From Acidimicrobiaceae bacterium (GTDB lineage Bacteria > Actinomycetota > Acidimicrobiia > Acidimicrobiales > RAAP-2), in assembly GCA_025463285.1 (NCBI GenBank), contig JAOBWI010000061.1, positions 1 through 50,149 of the forward strand: DNA of 50,149 bases, written 5' to 3'. The translations under genes and the position numbers were made by a program. Positions 18,082-27,088 of the stretch are shown piece by piece (the first letter of the stretch is position 1; each line of letters begins with the position of its first letter). The notes under the pieces were generated by a model. That model saw only the letters and a program-made list of their open reading frames with translations. It was not told where the DNA came from and searched no databases.

Positions 18082-19245
18082 TTACCGGTCGATACCGTTA
18101 GGAAGTCGATCGATCGGCCAGTCGAGGAGTGCCACGGCGCTGCGACAAGCGAAGCGATCGGTCATGCCGGCCACGTACTCGACGGCGTCGTGCAGCGACG
18201 ACCCGGAGTTGGCGACGTCGCTGCCGCGCGCCGCAACATCCGGGATCAACCACGGATGGGCGCTGTAGAACTCGACCAGGCCGCGCAGCATTCCCACCAC
18301 GGCCGACGCTTGGTGTCGCGAGGCGTCGCGTAAGTAGATGGCCTCGTAGTTAAAAGCGCGAAAGGCACCGAGTGCTTCGGCGTGGGGCGTGTCCATCCCC
18401 ACTACGCCCGTTTCCTGGACCGTGTGGATCATTGTCTTGATGAACGAGCCGAGTTGCTCGCGGCGACGAACGCCGCAACGCTCGCGAACAACGTCCGGCA
18501 GTTCGTCGAGCGTGACGACCCCCGCCGAGACCGCGTCTTCGAAGTCGTGACAGACGTACGCGATGCGATCGGCCCAGGAGACGACCTCGCCTTCGGGCGT
18601 CATGGGCGCGGGCCGCGACCACGAGTGATTACGGACGCCGTCCAAGGTTTCCACACAGAGATTAAGCGGCACCAACGAGACGTCCGAGCCCCAGGTGGCG
18701 TGATCAAAACCTCCCTCGACGAAGGGATCGAGCGCCTCTTCACTGGCGTGCCCGCCGGGACCGTGCCCACAGTCGTGACCCAGGGCGATCGCTTCGGTGA
18801 GAGCGACGTTGAGACCGAGAGGACGCGCGATGCCGGTCGCGACCTGGGCCACTTCGAGGGCGTGCGTGAGACGAGTTCTCATGTGGTCGTCGGGAAAGAT
18901 AAAGACCTGCGTTTTGCCGGCCAGTCGTCGAAAGGCGCTGGAGTGCAGGATGCGGTCACGGTCGCGCTCAAAACAGGTGCGGAACTCGTCGGGCTCCTCT
19001 TCGAGTACTCGGTGTCCCGCGCCGTTACTTCGGGTGGCGTTCGCAACGAGCAGCGTCTCGAGTTGTTCCTCGCGCTCGCGCAGCGGAGTGTCTCTCGTTG
19101 CGTGATCGGCGACCAAGCGTCCCACGGTCGCCGATGAGTTGCGGTGGGCCACGGTGAGGTCGTCGCTGGAGACTTCGTAGCCCCCCATCGTCTCCGCCCA
19201 GCGGCGGGAGCGCTCGGAGACGGGGTCGTGGCTCACGTCCTCCAT
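18082..19245 (-). CDS. dgt: dGTP triphosphohydrolase-like HD-domain protein
   Basis: A 387-residue HD-domain phosphohydrolase that would cleave dNTPs, classically dGTP, to the nucleoside and triphosphate. After an 80-residue N-terminus come DRILHSSAFRRLAGKTQVF, RTRLTHALEVAQVA (first HD histidine) and the metal site GHDCGHGPGGH. The later SWADRIAYVCHD segment gives the C-terminal Asp ligand. I prefer ATG 19245 to ATG 19266 because GAGGAA lies 8 nt upstream of it. It is divergent from the DUF3107 gene. A dGTPase near small conserved actinobacterial genes is a common arrangement. Confidence 0.92.
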   Translation of the reverse strand: MEDVSHDPVSERSRRWAETMGGYEVSSDDLTVAHRNSSATVGRLVADHATRDTPLREREEQLETLLVANATRSNGAGHRVLEEEPDEFRTCFERDRDRILHSSAFRRLAGKTQVFIFPDDHMRTRLTHALEVAQVATGIARPLGLNVALTEAIALGHDCGHGPGGHASEEALDPFVEGGFDHATWGSDVSLVPLNLCVETLDGVRNHSWSRPAPMTPEGEVVSWADRIAYVCHDFEDAVSAGVVTLDELPDVVRERCGVRRREQLGSFIKTMIHTVQETGVVGMDTPHAEALGAFRAFNYEAIYLRDASRHQASAVVGMLRGLVEFYSAHPWLIPDVAARGSDVANSGSSLHDAVEYVAGMTDRFACRSAVALLDWPIDRLPNGIDR

Positions 19246-19299
19246 TGTGCCCGTTCCTCGTAACATAGCGTGAGAGGTGATCGTTTTAGGAGAGTCGAC

Positions 19300-19533
19300 A
19301 TGGATATTCGAATTGGCATCGTGCAGTCGATGAAGGAGATCGACGTCGAGCTCCCCGAGGACGCTGATCGTGACAAGGTCATGAAAGAGGTGGAGGCGGC
19401 TCTCGGCAGCGAGAAGGTCCTCTGGCTGACCGATCGCAAGGGCCGCCGGGTGGGCGTGCCGGCGGCGCGCATCGCCTACGTGGAGCTAGGTACTCCGGCC
19501 AGCGATCGCGTCGTAGGGTTCGGCGCCGCGTAA
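19300..19533 (+). CDS. DUF3107 family small protein
   Basis: A 77-residue protein that matches the actinobacterial DUF3107 family. It starts with DIRIGIVQSMKEIDVELPED and has a central LWLTDRKGRRVGVPAARIAY segment ending in YVELG. It looks like a small alpha/beta fold. The function is unknown. The conserved KGRRVxVPxxKIAYVE-like core suggests a binding role. ATG 19300 follows AGGAGA at 19288-19293. It stops 4 nt before the PHP phosphatase gene and is probably translationally coupled to it. Confidence 0.88.
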   Translation: MDIRIGIVQSMKEIDVELPEDADRDKVMKEVEAALGSEKVLWLTDRKGRRVGVPAARIAYVELGTPASDRVVGFGAA

Positions 19534-19537
19534 CGGC

Positions 19538-20413
19538 GTGATCGACTACCACCTACATCTCTGGCCCCACTCGGAGTCATCGGTATGGTTTCGCCTGGAC
19601 CAGATAGCGCAGTACTGCGAAGAGGCCGCCCGGCACGGGGTCAGCGAACTCGCCCTGACGGAGCACGCGCATCGTTTCGTGGACGTGGCCTCCGTGGTGG
19701 GCCCGTTCTGGCTGCGATTCGGTCACGAACCGACCAGCGCCACTATGGCCGAGTACTGGGACTTCAACGCGCGCAACTCACTGGAAGCCTACGTCACGCT
19801 GGCTCAGGCGGCTAAGGACCAAGGCCTGCCGGTCAAGATCGGCCTCGAGGTTGACTACTACAAAGACCAGATGGACGGCGTGTCGGAGCTACTCGCGCAG
19901 TATCCCTTCGACGTCTTGATCGGCTCGGTGCACTGGCTGGGCACCTGGCAGCTCGATGACGTCGATAACGACGTCAACATGCACGAGTGGCGAGTCCGCG
20001 ACGTCGATCAGTGTTGGAAGAACTACACCACCGCGCTGGACGAACTCTGTGCCACCCACTCGGTCGACGTGCTGGCCCACCCTGATCTCATCAAGGTCGC
20101 CGGATTTATTCCGGACGTCCCCGGGGAGTACTGGGACGCCATGGCCGAGTCGGCCGCCCGCGTCGATATCTCTCTCGAGTGCTCGTCGGCCGGCTGGAGA
20201 AAGCCGGTAGGCGAGCAGTACCCCGCCGAAGGGTTCTTGGATCGACTAGTTCGCCGCGGGGTGACCTTCACCACCGCCTCCGACGCCCACCGTCTAGAGC
20301 GGGTGGGCGAGCGAGCCGAAGACCTGGCCACGCTGCTCGAGGCGCGCGGGGTGTACGAGCTAGCGACCTACACCGCTCGTCAGCGCTCGATGACGCCACT
20401 TCGAGCGATCTAG
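19538..20413 (+). CDS. PHP-domain phosphatase (histidinol-phosphatase-like)
   Basis: A 291-residue PHP (polymerase and histidinol phosphatase) domain protein. Metal ligands are visible in order: YHLHLWPHSE (residues 3-12), LTEHAHRF, GLEVDYY, GSVHWL, LAHPDLIK and SDAHR near the C-terminus. These supply the trinuclear metal site of HisK-type histidinol phosphatases. It would hydrolyse a phosphomonoester, possibly histidinol phosphate, but no other his gene is present to confirm this. GTG 19538 lies 4 nt after DUF3107 and its TAG shares a base with the PdtaS start. Confidence 0.87.
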   Translation: MIDYHLHLWPHSESSVWFRLDQIAQYCEEAARHGVSELALTEHAHRFVDVASVVGPFWLRFGHEPTSATMAEYWDFNARNSLEAYVTLAQAAKDQGLPVKIGLEVDYYKDQMDGVSELLAQYPFDVLIGSVHWLGTWQLDDVDNDVNMHEWRVRDVDQCWKNYTTALDELCATHSVDVLAHPDLIKVAGFIPDVPGEYWDAMAESAARVDISLECSSAGWRKPVGEQYPAEGFLDRLVRRGVTFTTASDAHRLERVGERAEDLATLLEARGVYELATYTARQRSMTPLRAI

Positions 20414-21894
20414 TGGCCACTCTGGCCGAACTCGCGGCTTCGCGCACGCGTCTTGGCGAGGCTTCCATCGATCACCTATTGCGACTGACGGCGTCGTGGT
20501 CGCTGCTCTCAGACCTTTCCTTTTCCGACCTGTTGTTGATGGCCCAGGTCGAGGACGCTACGGGCGACGAGTGTTTCGTCGTACTCGGTCAAATGCGACC
20601 CAACAACCGTGCCACGTTGATCGACGACGACCTCTTAGGTTCCACGCAGCCCGCACAGAACTGGCCCCTGGTGCGCCAGTCCTTCGACAGCGCCACACGT
20701 GTCGAAGGTGAAGTCGAACTGGACAACGTCGCGGGCGCGGTCCCCGTGTGGTGCGTTCCCGTGCGCCACGACGGCGCCGTGATCGCCGTGATGGTTCGTC
20801 TCCAAGGGCCGTTGCGCGGTCCCTCCTCGCTCTACGAAGGGCAGTACTTCTCGGTCTTCAAGCGGCTCTGCGCCATGGTCTCTGACGGGTCCTTTCCCTA
20901 CCGCGAGGACGCGGTCGCCGGACCGGGCCTGCCCCGGGTGGGGGACGGGGTGATCTTGATGGACCGTCTCGGTCAGGTCGAGTTTGCGACCCCCAACGCG
21001 GTGAACGCGCTGCACCGCCTGGGCGTGTATACCTCGTCCGAGGGGCGCACGTTTGACGAGCTAGGGGTGAGAGCCAAGGCGATTGGTCGCTCGCTGGAGT
21101 TCGGGATACCCACGCTCGAAGAGATTGACGTGGGCCACGACGTCGCGATTCTCGTTCACGGCGTTCCGATCATCTCGGAGCACAGAGTGACCGGCGTCCT
21201 AACTATCGTGCGCGACGTCTCGGACATTCGACACCTTGATCGCGTGGTCTTGAGCAAAGAGACCGCGGTGCGAGAGGTGCACCACCGCGTGAAAAACAAT
21301 CTGCAAACGATCTCGTCGCTCCTTCGCCTTCAGGCCCGCCGCAGTGAGGAGGTCGAGACGAAAACCGCTCTGAAGGAGGCCGAGCGTCGAGTTCGTTCCA
21401 TCGCCGTGGTGCACGAGGTCCTCTCGCGCGAGCCGGGCGAGGACGTGGTCTTCGACGAGATCGTGCGCTCGCTGGTCCTCTTAGTGGAGGACACGGTACT
21501 GGCGTTGCACCCAGTGGAGATCGTGGTGAACGGCGAACTCGGCGTGCTGTCGACCGATCTGGCGACGCCACTCGCGGTCGCCTTGGCCGAACTACTAACC
21601 AACGCCGTCGAACACGCCTTTGTTGACTTTGGGGGCGTTGACAACCACGACGTGGGCGTAGTGACGTTAAACCTCTATCAGGAGAACGGCCAGGCCATCG
21701 CCGAGATCCGCGACAACGGCCGAGGACTGGGAGAGGACTTCTCGCTGGAGATTCCTACCAGCCTCGGGCTCTCCATCGTGCGCGACCTTATCCGCGCGCA
21801 ACTCTACGGCGAGATTGTGATGAACTCGGTACCACTTGTCGACGGAGGCGGAACCTTCGTGCGAGTCTCGGTGCCGCTCGACGCCCGGCTTTAG
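20413..21894 (+). CDS. pdtaS: PdtaS-type sensor histidine kinase
   Basis: A 493-residue soluble histidine kinase. The N-terminus (residues 1-160) resembles a GAF-type sensor. Residues 170-270 form a PAS-like domain (VILMDRLGQVEFATPNAVNA). The HisKA_2 dimerisation domain holds the phospho-acceptor in EVHHRVKNNLQTISSLLRL (His about 290). The HATPase follows with LAELLTNAVEHAF and EIRDNGRGLGEDFS. No transmembrane helix is present. In mycobacteria PdtaS phosphorylates PdtaR, an ANTAR-domain antiterminator; PdtaR is not in this window. The gene is tail-to-tail with whiB (3-nt overlap), the same pairing as Rv3220c/whiB1 in M. tuberculosis. GTG 20413 overlaps the PHP stop by 1 nt. Confidence 0.9.
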   Translation: MATLAELAASRTRLGEASIDHLLRLTASWSLLSDLSFSDLLLMAQVEDATGDECFVVLGQMRPNNRATLIDDDLLGSTQPAQNWPLVRQSFDSATRVEGEVELDNVAGAVPVWCVPVRHDGAVIAVMVRLQGPLRGPSSLYEGQYFSVFKRLCAMVSDGSFPYREDAVAGPGLPRVGDGVILMDRLGQVEFATPNAVNALHRLGVYTSSEGRTFDELGVRAKAIGRSLEFGIPTLEEIDVGHDVAILVHGVPIISEHRVTGVLTIVRDVSDIRHLDRVVLSKETAVREVHHRVKNNLQTISSLLRLQARRSEEVETKTALKEAERRVRSIAVVHEVLSREPGEDVVFDEIVRSLVLLVEDTVLALHPVEIVVNGELGVLSTDLATPLAVALAELLTNAVEHAFVDFGGVDNHDVGVVTLNLYQENGQAIAEIRDNGRGLGEDFSLEIPTSLGLSIVRDLIRAQLYGEIVMNSVPLVDGGGTFVRVSVPLDARL

Positions 21895-22190
21895 CCTTGG
21901 CTGGCTGCGCGTCGACGGGCCGCCAGCCACTGCTTACGCAACTTACGACGCTCGTCTTCGGTCGTGCCACCCCACACGCCCGACTCCTGGTTGGTCGCGA
22001 GAGCAAACTCAAGACACGCCTTTTGGGCGTCACAGTGATCGCAGACACGCTTGGCGGACTCGATCTGATCGGTGGCCATTCCTGTGGTGCCAACGGGGAA
22101 GAACAGTTCTGGCTCAGTGTCTCGGCACGCGGCGACTGAACGCCAGTCCGAGTCGTCCCAGGCATGGGTGCGATTCCAGATCAACGACAT
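21891..22190 (-). CDS. whiB: WhiB-family [4Fe-4S] transcription factor (WhiB1-like)
   Basis: A 99-residue WhiB protein. The four cluster cysteines are Cys22 (AACRD), Cys50 and Cys53 (CDHC) and Cys59 (KACLEF), spaced C-x2-C-x5-C as the family requires. The beta-turn GVWGG (residues 71-75) precedes the basic DNA-binding tail DERRKLRKQWLAARRRAA. ATG 22190 follows AAAGGA with 6-nt spacing. A strong promoter at 22258-22286 gives a leader of about 60 nt. WhiB1 is essential and nitric oxide-sensitive in mycobacteria; the conserved pairing with pdtaS supports a WhiB1-type role here. Confidence 0.93.
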   Translation of the reverse strand: MSLIWNRTHAWDDSDWRSVAACRDTEPELFFPVGTTGMATDQIESAKRVCDHCDAQKACLEFALATNQESGVWGGTTEDERRKLRKQWLAARRRAASQG

Positions 22191-22222
22191 GAAAAATCCT
22201 TTAACTTTGGGGGGACGTCGCG

Positions 22223-22241
22223 TGTTTTGTTTGTGAAAACA
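22223..22241. promoter_or_regulatory. Inverted repeat in the whiB leader
   Basis: TGTTTT-N7-AAAACA spans 22223-22241, between the whiB promoter and start codon. It is a clean 6-bp inverted repeat in an AT-rich patch of a GC-rich chromosome, so it could be a regulator site or a weak leader hairpin. The regulator is unknown. Confidence 0.4.
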
Positions 22242-22257
22242 TGCGCGTGGCAGGAAA

Positions 22258-22286
22258 ATTATAGTGAAAATTTGCCTGAAAAACAA
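22258..22286 (-). promoter_or_regulatory. Strong sigma-70-type promoter for whiB
   Basis: On the minus strand, TTGTTT (22286-22281) and a perfect TATAAT (22263-22258) are separated by exactly 17 nt. Transcription should start near 22251 and read into whiB. It is one of the two clearest promoters in the window. Confidence 0.75.
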
Positions 22287-22352
22287 GGGGTTTTTACGAC
22301 GCTCTAGGCTCTCAAGCACGAAGAATACCTGGTCGAAAAGAGGATTCTGACC

Positions 22353-23042
22353 GTGAGCTTGATCTTTGCCCACCGGGGAGTTCACCGAAAGGCTCGTGAA
22401 AACACCCTCGCCGCCTTCGAAGATGCGCTGTCCCTCGGGGTTGACGGGGTGGAGCTGGACGTGCGCCGCAGCGCCGACGGAGCGTTAGTCGTTCACCACG
22501 ATCCGGTCGCCGAAGGTCACGTTATTGCGCGCTCGTTCGCTCGGGATCTTCCTTCGTACGTTCCCCGCTTGGGCGACGCCATGGCCGCACTTCGTGCGGT
22601 GAGCGTCAACGTAGAGATCAAGAATCTCCAGGACTCCAGGGAGCCCACCTACGACCAAACGGGCGCCTTCGCTCACGACGTGCTCGAGGCGTTGGCCGAC
22701 CTGCGCCGGTCCCAGAGGCTCACCCTCTCGTGCTTCGACCTGGCCACCTGCGAATTGATTCGATCGTTCGACAATGAGATCTACATCGGGTGGTTGATCC
22801 GGCGCACGTCACTGCCGAAGGCACTGAAGAGCGCCAAAGAGCGCGGTTTCAACGCCGTAAACCCACACTTTCGACTCGTGTCGCGTTCGACGGCTCACGA
22901 GGCCAGTGAACTGAACGTTGAGCTCAACGTCTGGACGGTCAATCGATCACGAGACGTGCGGGCCATGGACGCGCTCGAAGTGACGAGCATTATCACTGAT
23001 CAGCCCGCTAGGGCGCTGCGACTTCGTGACGAGTCCACGTGA
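22353..23042 (+). CDS. Glycerophosphodiester phosphodiesterase
   Basis: A 229-residue GDPD TIM-barrel enzyme that hydrolyses glycerophosphodiesters to glycerol 3-phosphate and an alcohol. The N-terminus has FAHRGVHRKARENTLAAF (catalytic His and Arg, Glu-Asn-Thr). It is followed by GVELDVRRSADGALVVHHDP with the metal-binding Glu, Asp and second catalytic His. The metal-binding Glu in NVEIK and the late WTVN and TDQPARAL are also present. There is no signal peptide, so it acts in the cytoplasm on recycled head groups. GTG 22353 is preceded by a GAGGA-type Shine-Dalgarno near 22341. It is divergent from whiB across a 162-bp AT-rich gap. Confidence 0.92.
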   Translation: MSLIFAHRGVHRKARENTLAAFEDALSLGVDGVELDVRRSADGALVVHHDPVAEGHVIARSFARDLPSYVPRLGDAMAALRAVSVNVEIKNLQDSREPTYDQTGAFAHDVLEALADLRRSQRLTLSCFDLATCELIRSFDNEIYIGWLIRRTSLPKALKSAKERGFNAVNPHFRLVSRSTAHEASELNVELNVWTVNRSRDVRAMDALEVTSIITDQPARALRLRDEST

Positions 23043-23077
23043 CAGGCCCTACACGGTAATGACCTAGATTATGTGCC

Positions 23078-23851
23078 ATGAACATCGCCGTCTGCGTTAA
23101 GCAGATCCCCGACCCGGCCGCGCCTCAGTCGTTCGACTCCTCGAACAACTTGAACCGTTCAGGAAAACTGATTCTCGATGAAGCCGACACCTACGGAGTT
23201 GAGATGGCTCTGCAACTGGTTGACAAGGCCGGCGGCGGTGAAGTCACCGTCGTCTCAATGGGATCAGCCGCCGACGTGGCCGGACTGCGCACCGCGCTGG
23301 CCATGGGAGCCACCAAAGCGGTCATCGTGAGCGACGACTCCCTGCGGGGAAGCGACGCGTTATCTACGGCCAAGGTGTTGGCTGCTGTATTGAAGCGCGA
23401 GAGTTTCGACCTCATCCTGGCGGCCACCGAGTCCTCCGACGGCTACACCGGCACGACCCCGGTGCAGGTAGCCGAGCTGCTCGGACTACCGTCCATTACC
23501 TTCGCCAAGGCCGTCGCCATCGACGCCAGCACCGTCAAGGTCAGCCGACAGACCGAAGAGGGGTACGACGAGGTGGCGGCCCGGCTGCCCGCGCTGGTGA
23601 CCGTGACGGCGGGAGTCGTCGAGCCGCGGTACTCGTCCTTTAAGGGCATCATGGCTGCCAAATCGAAGCCGCTCGAGACTCTCTCCGTGGCCGACTTGGG
23701 GCTCGAAGGTCAAGTCGGTGCCGCGGGGGCGCGCGAAGAGATTGTCTCCGTCGTGGCCTCCGAGAGCCGCCAGGCGGGTGAGAAGTACGTCGACGAAGGT
23801 GACGGGGCGGAAAAGGTCGTGTCCTTCCTCGAATCGATCAAGGTCCTTTAG
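23078..23851 (+). CDS. etfB: Electron transfer flavoprotein beta subunit
   Basis: A 257-residue EtfB. The N-terminus is NIAVCVKQIPDPAAPQSF. The AMP-binding and dimer core contains VVSMGSAADVAGLRTALAMG and AATESSDGYTGTTPVQVAEL, and the VEPRYSSFKGIMAAKSKPLE segment near residue 190 is characteristic. With EtfA it carries electrons from acyl-CoA dehydrogenases to ETF:quinone oxidoreductase. The 7-nt gap to etfA contains the etfA Shine-Dalgarno. The acyl-CoA dehydrogenase at the left edge is a possible electron donor, though that link is only contextual. Confidence 0.95.
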   Translation: MNIAVCVKQIPDPAAPQSFDSSNNLNRSGKLILDEADTYGVEMALQLVDKAGGGEVTVVSMGSAADVAGLRTALAMGATKAVIVSDDSLRGSDALSTAKVLAAVLKRESFDLILAATESSDGYTGTTPVQVAELLGLPSITFAKAVAIDASTVKVSRQTEEGYDEVAARLPALVTVTAGVVEPRYSSFKGIMAAKSKPLETLSVADLGLEGQVGAAGAREEIVSVVASESRQAGEKYVDEGDGAEKVVSFLESIKVL

Positions 23852-23858
23852 GAGACTC

Positions 23859-24824
23859 ATGACACTGTCCACCCTCTGGGTCCTCGCCGAGCCTTCATCG
23901 GGCTCCTTCTCCTCCACCTCCCTAGAACTCCTGAGCCACGCGCGCACCTTGGCCACCACCGTCGAGGCCGTCACGTGGGGCGAGGGCGGTTCCTTCGCCG
24001 GGTTGGCTGGTGAGTACGGGGCGAGCACGCTCTACGACGTGGGCGACCTGGCGGGCGCCCTGCCCGGCGTGCCGGTGGCCCACGCCATCGAAGCACTCAT
24101 CGCCGGCCACGGTGCGCCCGACGCCATCTTGATTCCCGCAAGCTACGACGGGCGCGACGTGGCCGGGCGCCTCTCGGCGCGACTGGATCGTCCCGTTCTC
24201 ACCAACGTCACGGGACTGGTGGACGACGGAGGACTCCTCACTGAGCACCCGGTCTTTGGCGGCTCGCAGACGGTGACGGCGAAGTTCACCGGCGAAGGGC
24301 CTGGCCTCATCGTCGTGCGCGCCAAGTCCTTTGCGCCTGAGCCGTCGGGCGGACCCGCCGCGACGGTGGTGGCCGCGCCGGCGGGTGACACGGGGGCCGC
24401 GGGCACCGCCGTCATCGAGACCTCGCACGTCGAGGAGCGCACGGGTCCAAAGTTGGAAGACGCGACCGTCGTTGTCTCGGGCGGACGCGGCTTGGGCGAA
24501 GCGAGCGCCTTCGCGCTGATCGAAGAACTGGCTAAGTTACTGCACGGCGCGGCCGGAGCGAGTCGCGCCATCGTCGACGCCGGGTGGGTGCCCTACTCCC
24601 ACCAGGTTGGTCAGACGGGCAAGACCGTGAAGCCGCTGGTCTACATCGCGTGTGGCATCTCGGGCGCCACCCAGCACATGGTGGGCATGAAGGGTTCCAA
24701 GAACATCGTCGCCATCAACAAGGACAGCGAGGCGCCCATCTTTCAGATCGCCGACCTCGGGATCGTGGGCGACGTGCACACGGTGCTCCCGGCACTTATC
24801 GAAGCGCTAAAGGCGCGCTCGTAA
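23859..24824 (+). CDS. etfA: Electron transfer flavoprotein alpha subunit
   Basis: A 321-residue EtfA. The C-terminal FAD domain is unmistakable: [20 protein letters not shown], then [20 protein letters not shown] and [20 protein letters not shown] (about residues 206-285), followed by [20 protein letters not shown]. These bind the FAD that takes electrons from dehydrogenases. ATG 23859 follows TAGGAGA, which is also the etfB stop region; earlier in-frame starts would lie within etfB. It ends the two-gene operon. Confidence 0.96.
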   Translation: MTLSTLWVLAEPSSGSFSSTSLELLSHARTLATTVEAVTWGEGGSFAGLAGEYGASTLYDVGDLAGALPGVPVAHAIEALIAGHGAPDAILIPASYDGRDVAGRLSARLDRPVLTNVTGLVDDGGLLTEHPVFGGSQTVTAKFTGEGPGLIVVRAKSFAPEPSGGPAATVVAAPAGDTGAAGTAVIETSHVEERTGPKLEDATVVVSGGRGLGEASAFALIEELAKLLHGAAGASRAIVDAGWVPYSHQVGQTGKTVKPLVYIACGISGATQHMVGMKGSKNIVAINKDSEAPIFQIADLGIVGDVHTVLPALIEALKARS

Positions 24825-24872
24825 CCTCCTCCCCCGCGTGAGATCAGCATCAATGATCGAAGTGCGTCGCCC

Positions 24873-26363
24873 ATGAGCGAGGACCTGTCGGCCCCCGCGA
24901 CGTCGGTGAGTTCCCGGGACCGAGCGACGCAGGCGCGACGGTGGTGGACGTTGTCGGTCCTCTCGTTGGCTCAGTTGATGGTGCTGCTCGACGCGACCAT
25001 CATTAACATCGCTCTTCCTCGCGCGCAGATTGACCTGCACTTCTCGTCCGGCAATCGCCAGTGGATCGTCACGGCCTACGCCCTGTCGTTTGGCTCGCTA
25101 CTTCTCCTGGGGGGTCGTCTGAGCGACCTCTGGGGTCGACGTAGCGCGCTACACGTGGGTCTGGCTGGTTTTGCCTTGGCCTCGGCGCTCGGAGGATCGG
25201 CGCACAGCTTCGCCACGTTGGTCACGGCCCGGGCGATTCAGGGGGCCTTCGGGGCTCTCCTCGCGCCCGCGGCCCTCGCCGCACTCTCGGTGACCTTTCG
25301 CGAACCCAAAGAGCGAGCGAAGGCTTTTGCTATCTACGGGGTGATCGGCGGTTCGGGCGCCGCGATAGGGCTGCTGCTCGGGGGAGCCCTAACCGAGTGG
25401 GCCTCGTGGAGATGGTGTCTCTACATCAACCTGTTCTTCGCGGCCTTAGCGATCGTCGGCGTGAGCGTCTTCGTGAAAGGGGGCCGCAGCGAGCATCACA
25501 GCCGGCTCGACGTGCTCGGCACCATGTTGGCGACCGAAGGCCTCTTCTGCGTGGTCTTTGGTTTCAGCCACGCCGTGACGGCGAGTTGGTCGAGCGACGT
25601 GACCTGGGGATCACTTGTTCTTGGCGTGGCGTTGCTCGTTCTCTTCGTGCTGTGGCAGTCGCACTCCAAACATCCGCTCCTGCCTCTTCGCATCGTGACC
25701 AATCGAACGCGAGCCGGAGCATTGATTTCGTTGCTGCTCACCAACATGGGCATCTACGCTCTGTTTCTCTTTCTCGCCTACTACCTCGAAGAGACCCTGG
25801 GCTTTTCGCCCATGCGCGCGGGCCTGGCCTTTTTGCCGATTGTGGTGGCCATCTCTTTATCGGCGTCGTTCGCCAGCGCGCGCTTGTTGGCGCGCACCGG
25901 ACCGAGGCCGTTGGTGACTACGGGAATGCTGCTCTCGACCATGGGCATGGTGCTCTTTACGCGCCTCACGCTGAGTTCGGACTACGCCGGCCACGTTTTG
26001 CCGGGCTTGATCGTCCTCGGATTGGGCCTGGGGCTCATCTTCTCACCGGCCATGGCCAGCGCCACCGCGGCGGTCGGGAACCGCGACGCCGGCGCGGCGT
26101 CGGCGTTGGTCAACACTTCTCAGCAGATCGGCGGATCGATCGGCACCGCGCTGCTTAATACGATTGCCGTCACGGTGACGATGCGAGCACTGACCCACGC
26201 CAAGGGCGGAGGCGTCGCAGCGTCGCGGGCAGCGAATCTGCACGGTTTCTCGGTGGCGTTTTGGTGGGCGGCGGGATTCTTCGGGGCCGGCGCGATTATC
26301 TCCCTCGTCATGCTCGAGTCGGGGTCCTTGGCCCCCGAGGGCGACCTTCTGCCCGCCACCTAG
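24873..26363 (+). CDS. MFS transporter, DHA2 (14-helix) drug-exporter type
   Basis: A 496-residue membrane transporter with about 14 hydrophobic helices. After a 30-residue cytoplasmic N-terminus come LMVLLDATIINIALPRAQID (helix 1 of DHA2 exporters), WIVTAYALSFGSLLLLGGRL and motif A GGRLSDLWGRRS. Motif C-like GVIGGSGAAIGLLLGGALTE lies in helix 5. Such proteins export hydrophobic compounds using the proton gradient. It stands alone between etfA and the convergent SCO1664 gene, with no regulator beside it. The substrate is unknown. Confidence 0.92.
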   Translation: MSEDLSAPATSVSSRDRATQARRWWTLSVLSLAQLMVLLDATIINIALPRAQIDLHFSSGNRQWIVTAYALSFGSLLLLGGRLSDLWGRRSALHVGLAGFALASALGGSAHSFATLVTARAIQGAFGALLAPAALAALSVTFREPKERAKAFAIYGVIGGSGAAIGLLLGGALTEWASWRWCLYINLFFAALAIVGVSVFVKGGRSEHHSRLDVLGTMLATEGLFCVVFGFSHAVTASWSSDVTWGSLVLGVALLVLFVLWQSHSKHPLLPLRIVTNRTRAGALISLLLTNMGIYALFLFLAYYLEETLGFSPMRAGLAFLPIVVAISLSASFASARLLARTGPRPLVTTGMLLSTMGMVLFTRLTLSSDYAGHVLPGLIVLGLGLGLIFSPAMASATAAVGNRDAGAASALVNTSQQIGGSIGTALLNTIAVTVTMRALTHAKGGGVAASRAANLHGFSVAFWWAAGFFGAGAIISLVMLESGSLAPEGDLLPAT

Positions 26364-26379
26364 TCCTATTAGGTCGGAT

Positions 26380-27087
26380 CTAAATCAGCGGCCAGGGATA
26401 CGGTGGCCAGTCGGACGTCTCGTCGGGACCGGGGTAAAGAGCGTTCTCCACTAATCCCTGAGCGCGCAGTTGGGCCAGGGCCAGTTCGCTCGGGCTCAGC
26501 CACTGGGCGACGAGGCCCGTATCGCCGCGAGCGAATCGATTGATGCGTTCGAGGAGGTGCTCTTCCACCGCCAAGCCGGCGTACTCCCAGATCACGGTGC
26601 GCAACTTGTCCTCTTCGTGAAAGCACAGTCCGTTGTCGATAGCCCAGAGTCGTCTCTGGTCGAAGAGCACGTGACCGGACTTTCGATCGGCGTTGTTCGC
26701 CACCACGTCAAAGGCGGCCAGTTTGGCGAACCACTCGCGAAACTCGTGTCGCTCACGCAAGGTGAAGTAGTGATCTTCGCCGTTATCCTCCACCCACCAC
26801 TGAAACGACCCCGGGCCGTACGGCGCGTCCTCCCGTCCAACAGTGGTCGGCACGAGGTCGGTTCCCAGCTGCACGTCGAGTTCGTAGGCCGCCACTTCCC
26901 GGCGCCACAGCCCGTCGGGAAAGTCCCAGAGCGGCCGTTCGCCCACTTCGGATTTGTAGCAGGCGAGACCGCTCAGCCCCTCGAGCGCGAGAGAGACCAA
27001 AAGGGCTTGATTGGAGGATCCCGCCACGCGACCTTCGACTTTAATGACGCCCTGGCTGAGCAGGAGTCGCTCTTCATCGCGGGTCAT
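26380..27087 (-). CDS. SCO1664 family protein (PI3/4-kinase-like fold)
   Basis: A 235-residue protein of the actinobacterial SCO1664 family, which is related to the PI3/4-kinase fold. The catalytic-loop-like NNADRKSGHVLFD (about residues 129-141), followed by LWAIDNGLCFHEEDKLRT, matches the Asn-x-Asp-Arg-Lys-x-Gly-His and Asp-x-Gly pattern of atypical lipid/protein kinases. No substrate is known to me. ATG 27087 is chosen because it begins one base after the DUF3090 stop (TGACATG); an upstream start at 27186 would overlap DUF3090 by about 100 nt. It is the last of four co-directional genes. Confidence 0.88.
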   Translation of the reverse strand: MTRDEERLLLSQGVIKVEGRVAGSSNQALLVSLALEGLSGLACYKSEVGERPLWDFPDGLWRREVAAYELDVQLGTDLVPTTVGREDAPYGPGSFQWWVEDNGEDHYFTLRERHEFREWFAKLAAFDVVANNADRKSGHVLFDQRRLWAIDNGLCFHEEDKLRTVIWEYAGLAVEEHLLERINRFARGDTGLVAQWLSPSELALAQLRAQGLVENALYPGPDETSDWPPYPWPLI

Positions 27088-27088
27088 G

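Noticed and set aside
18382..19137. 251-codon open frame antisense to the dGTPase gene
   Set aside because: The HD-domain motifs on the opposite strand explain the sequence.
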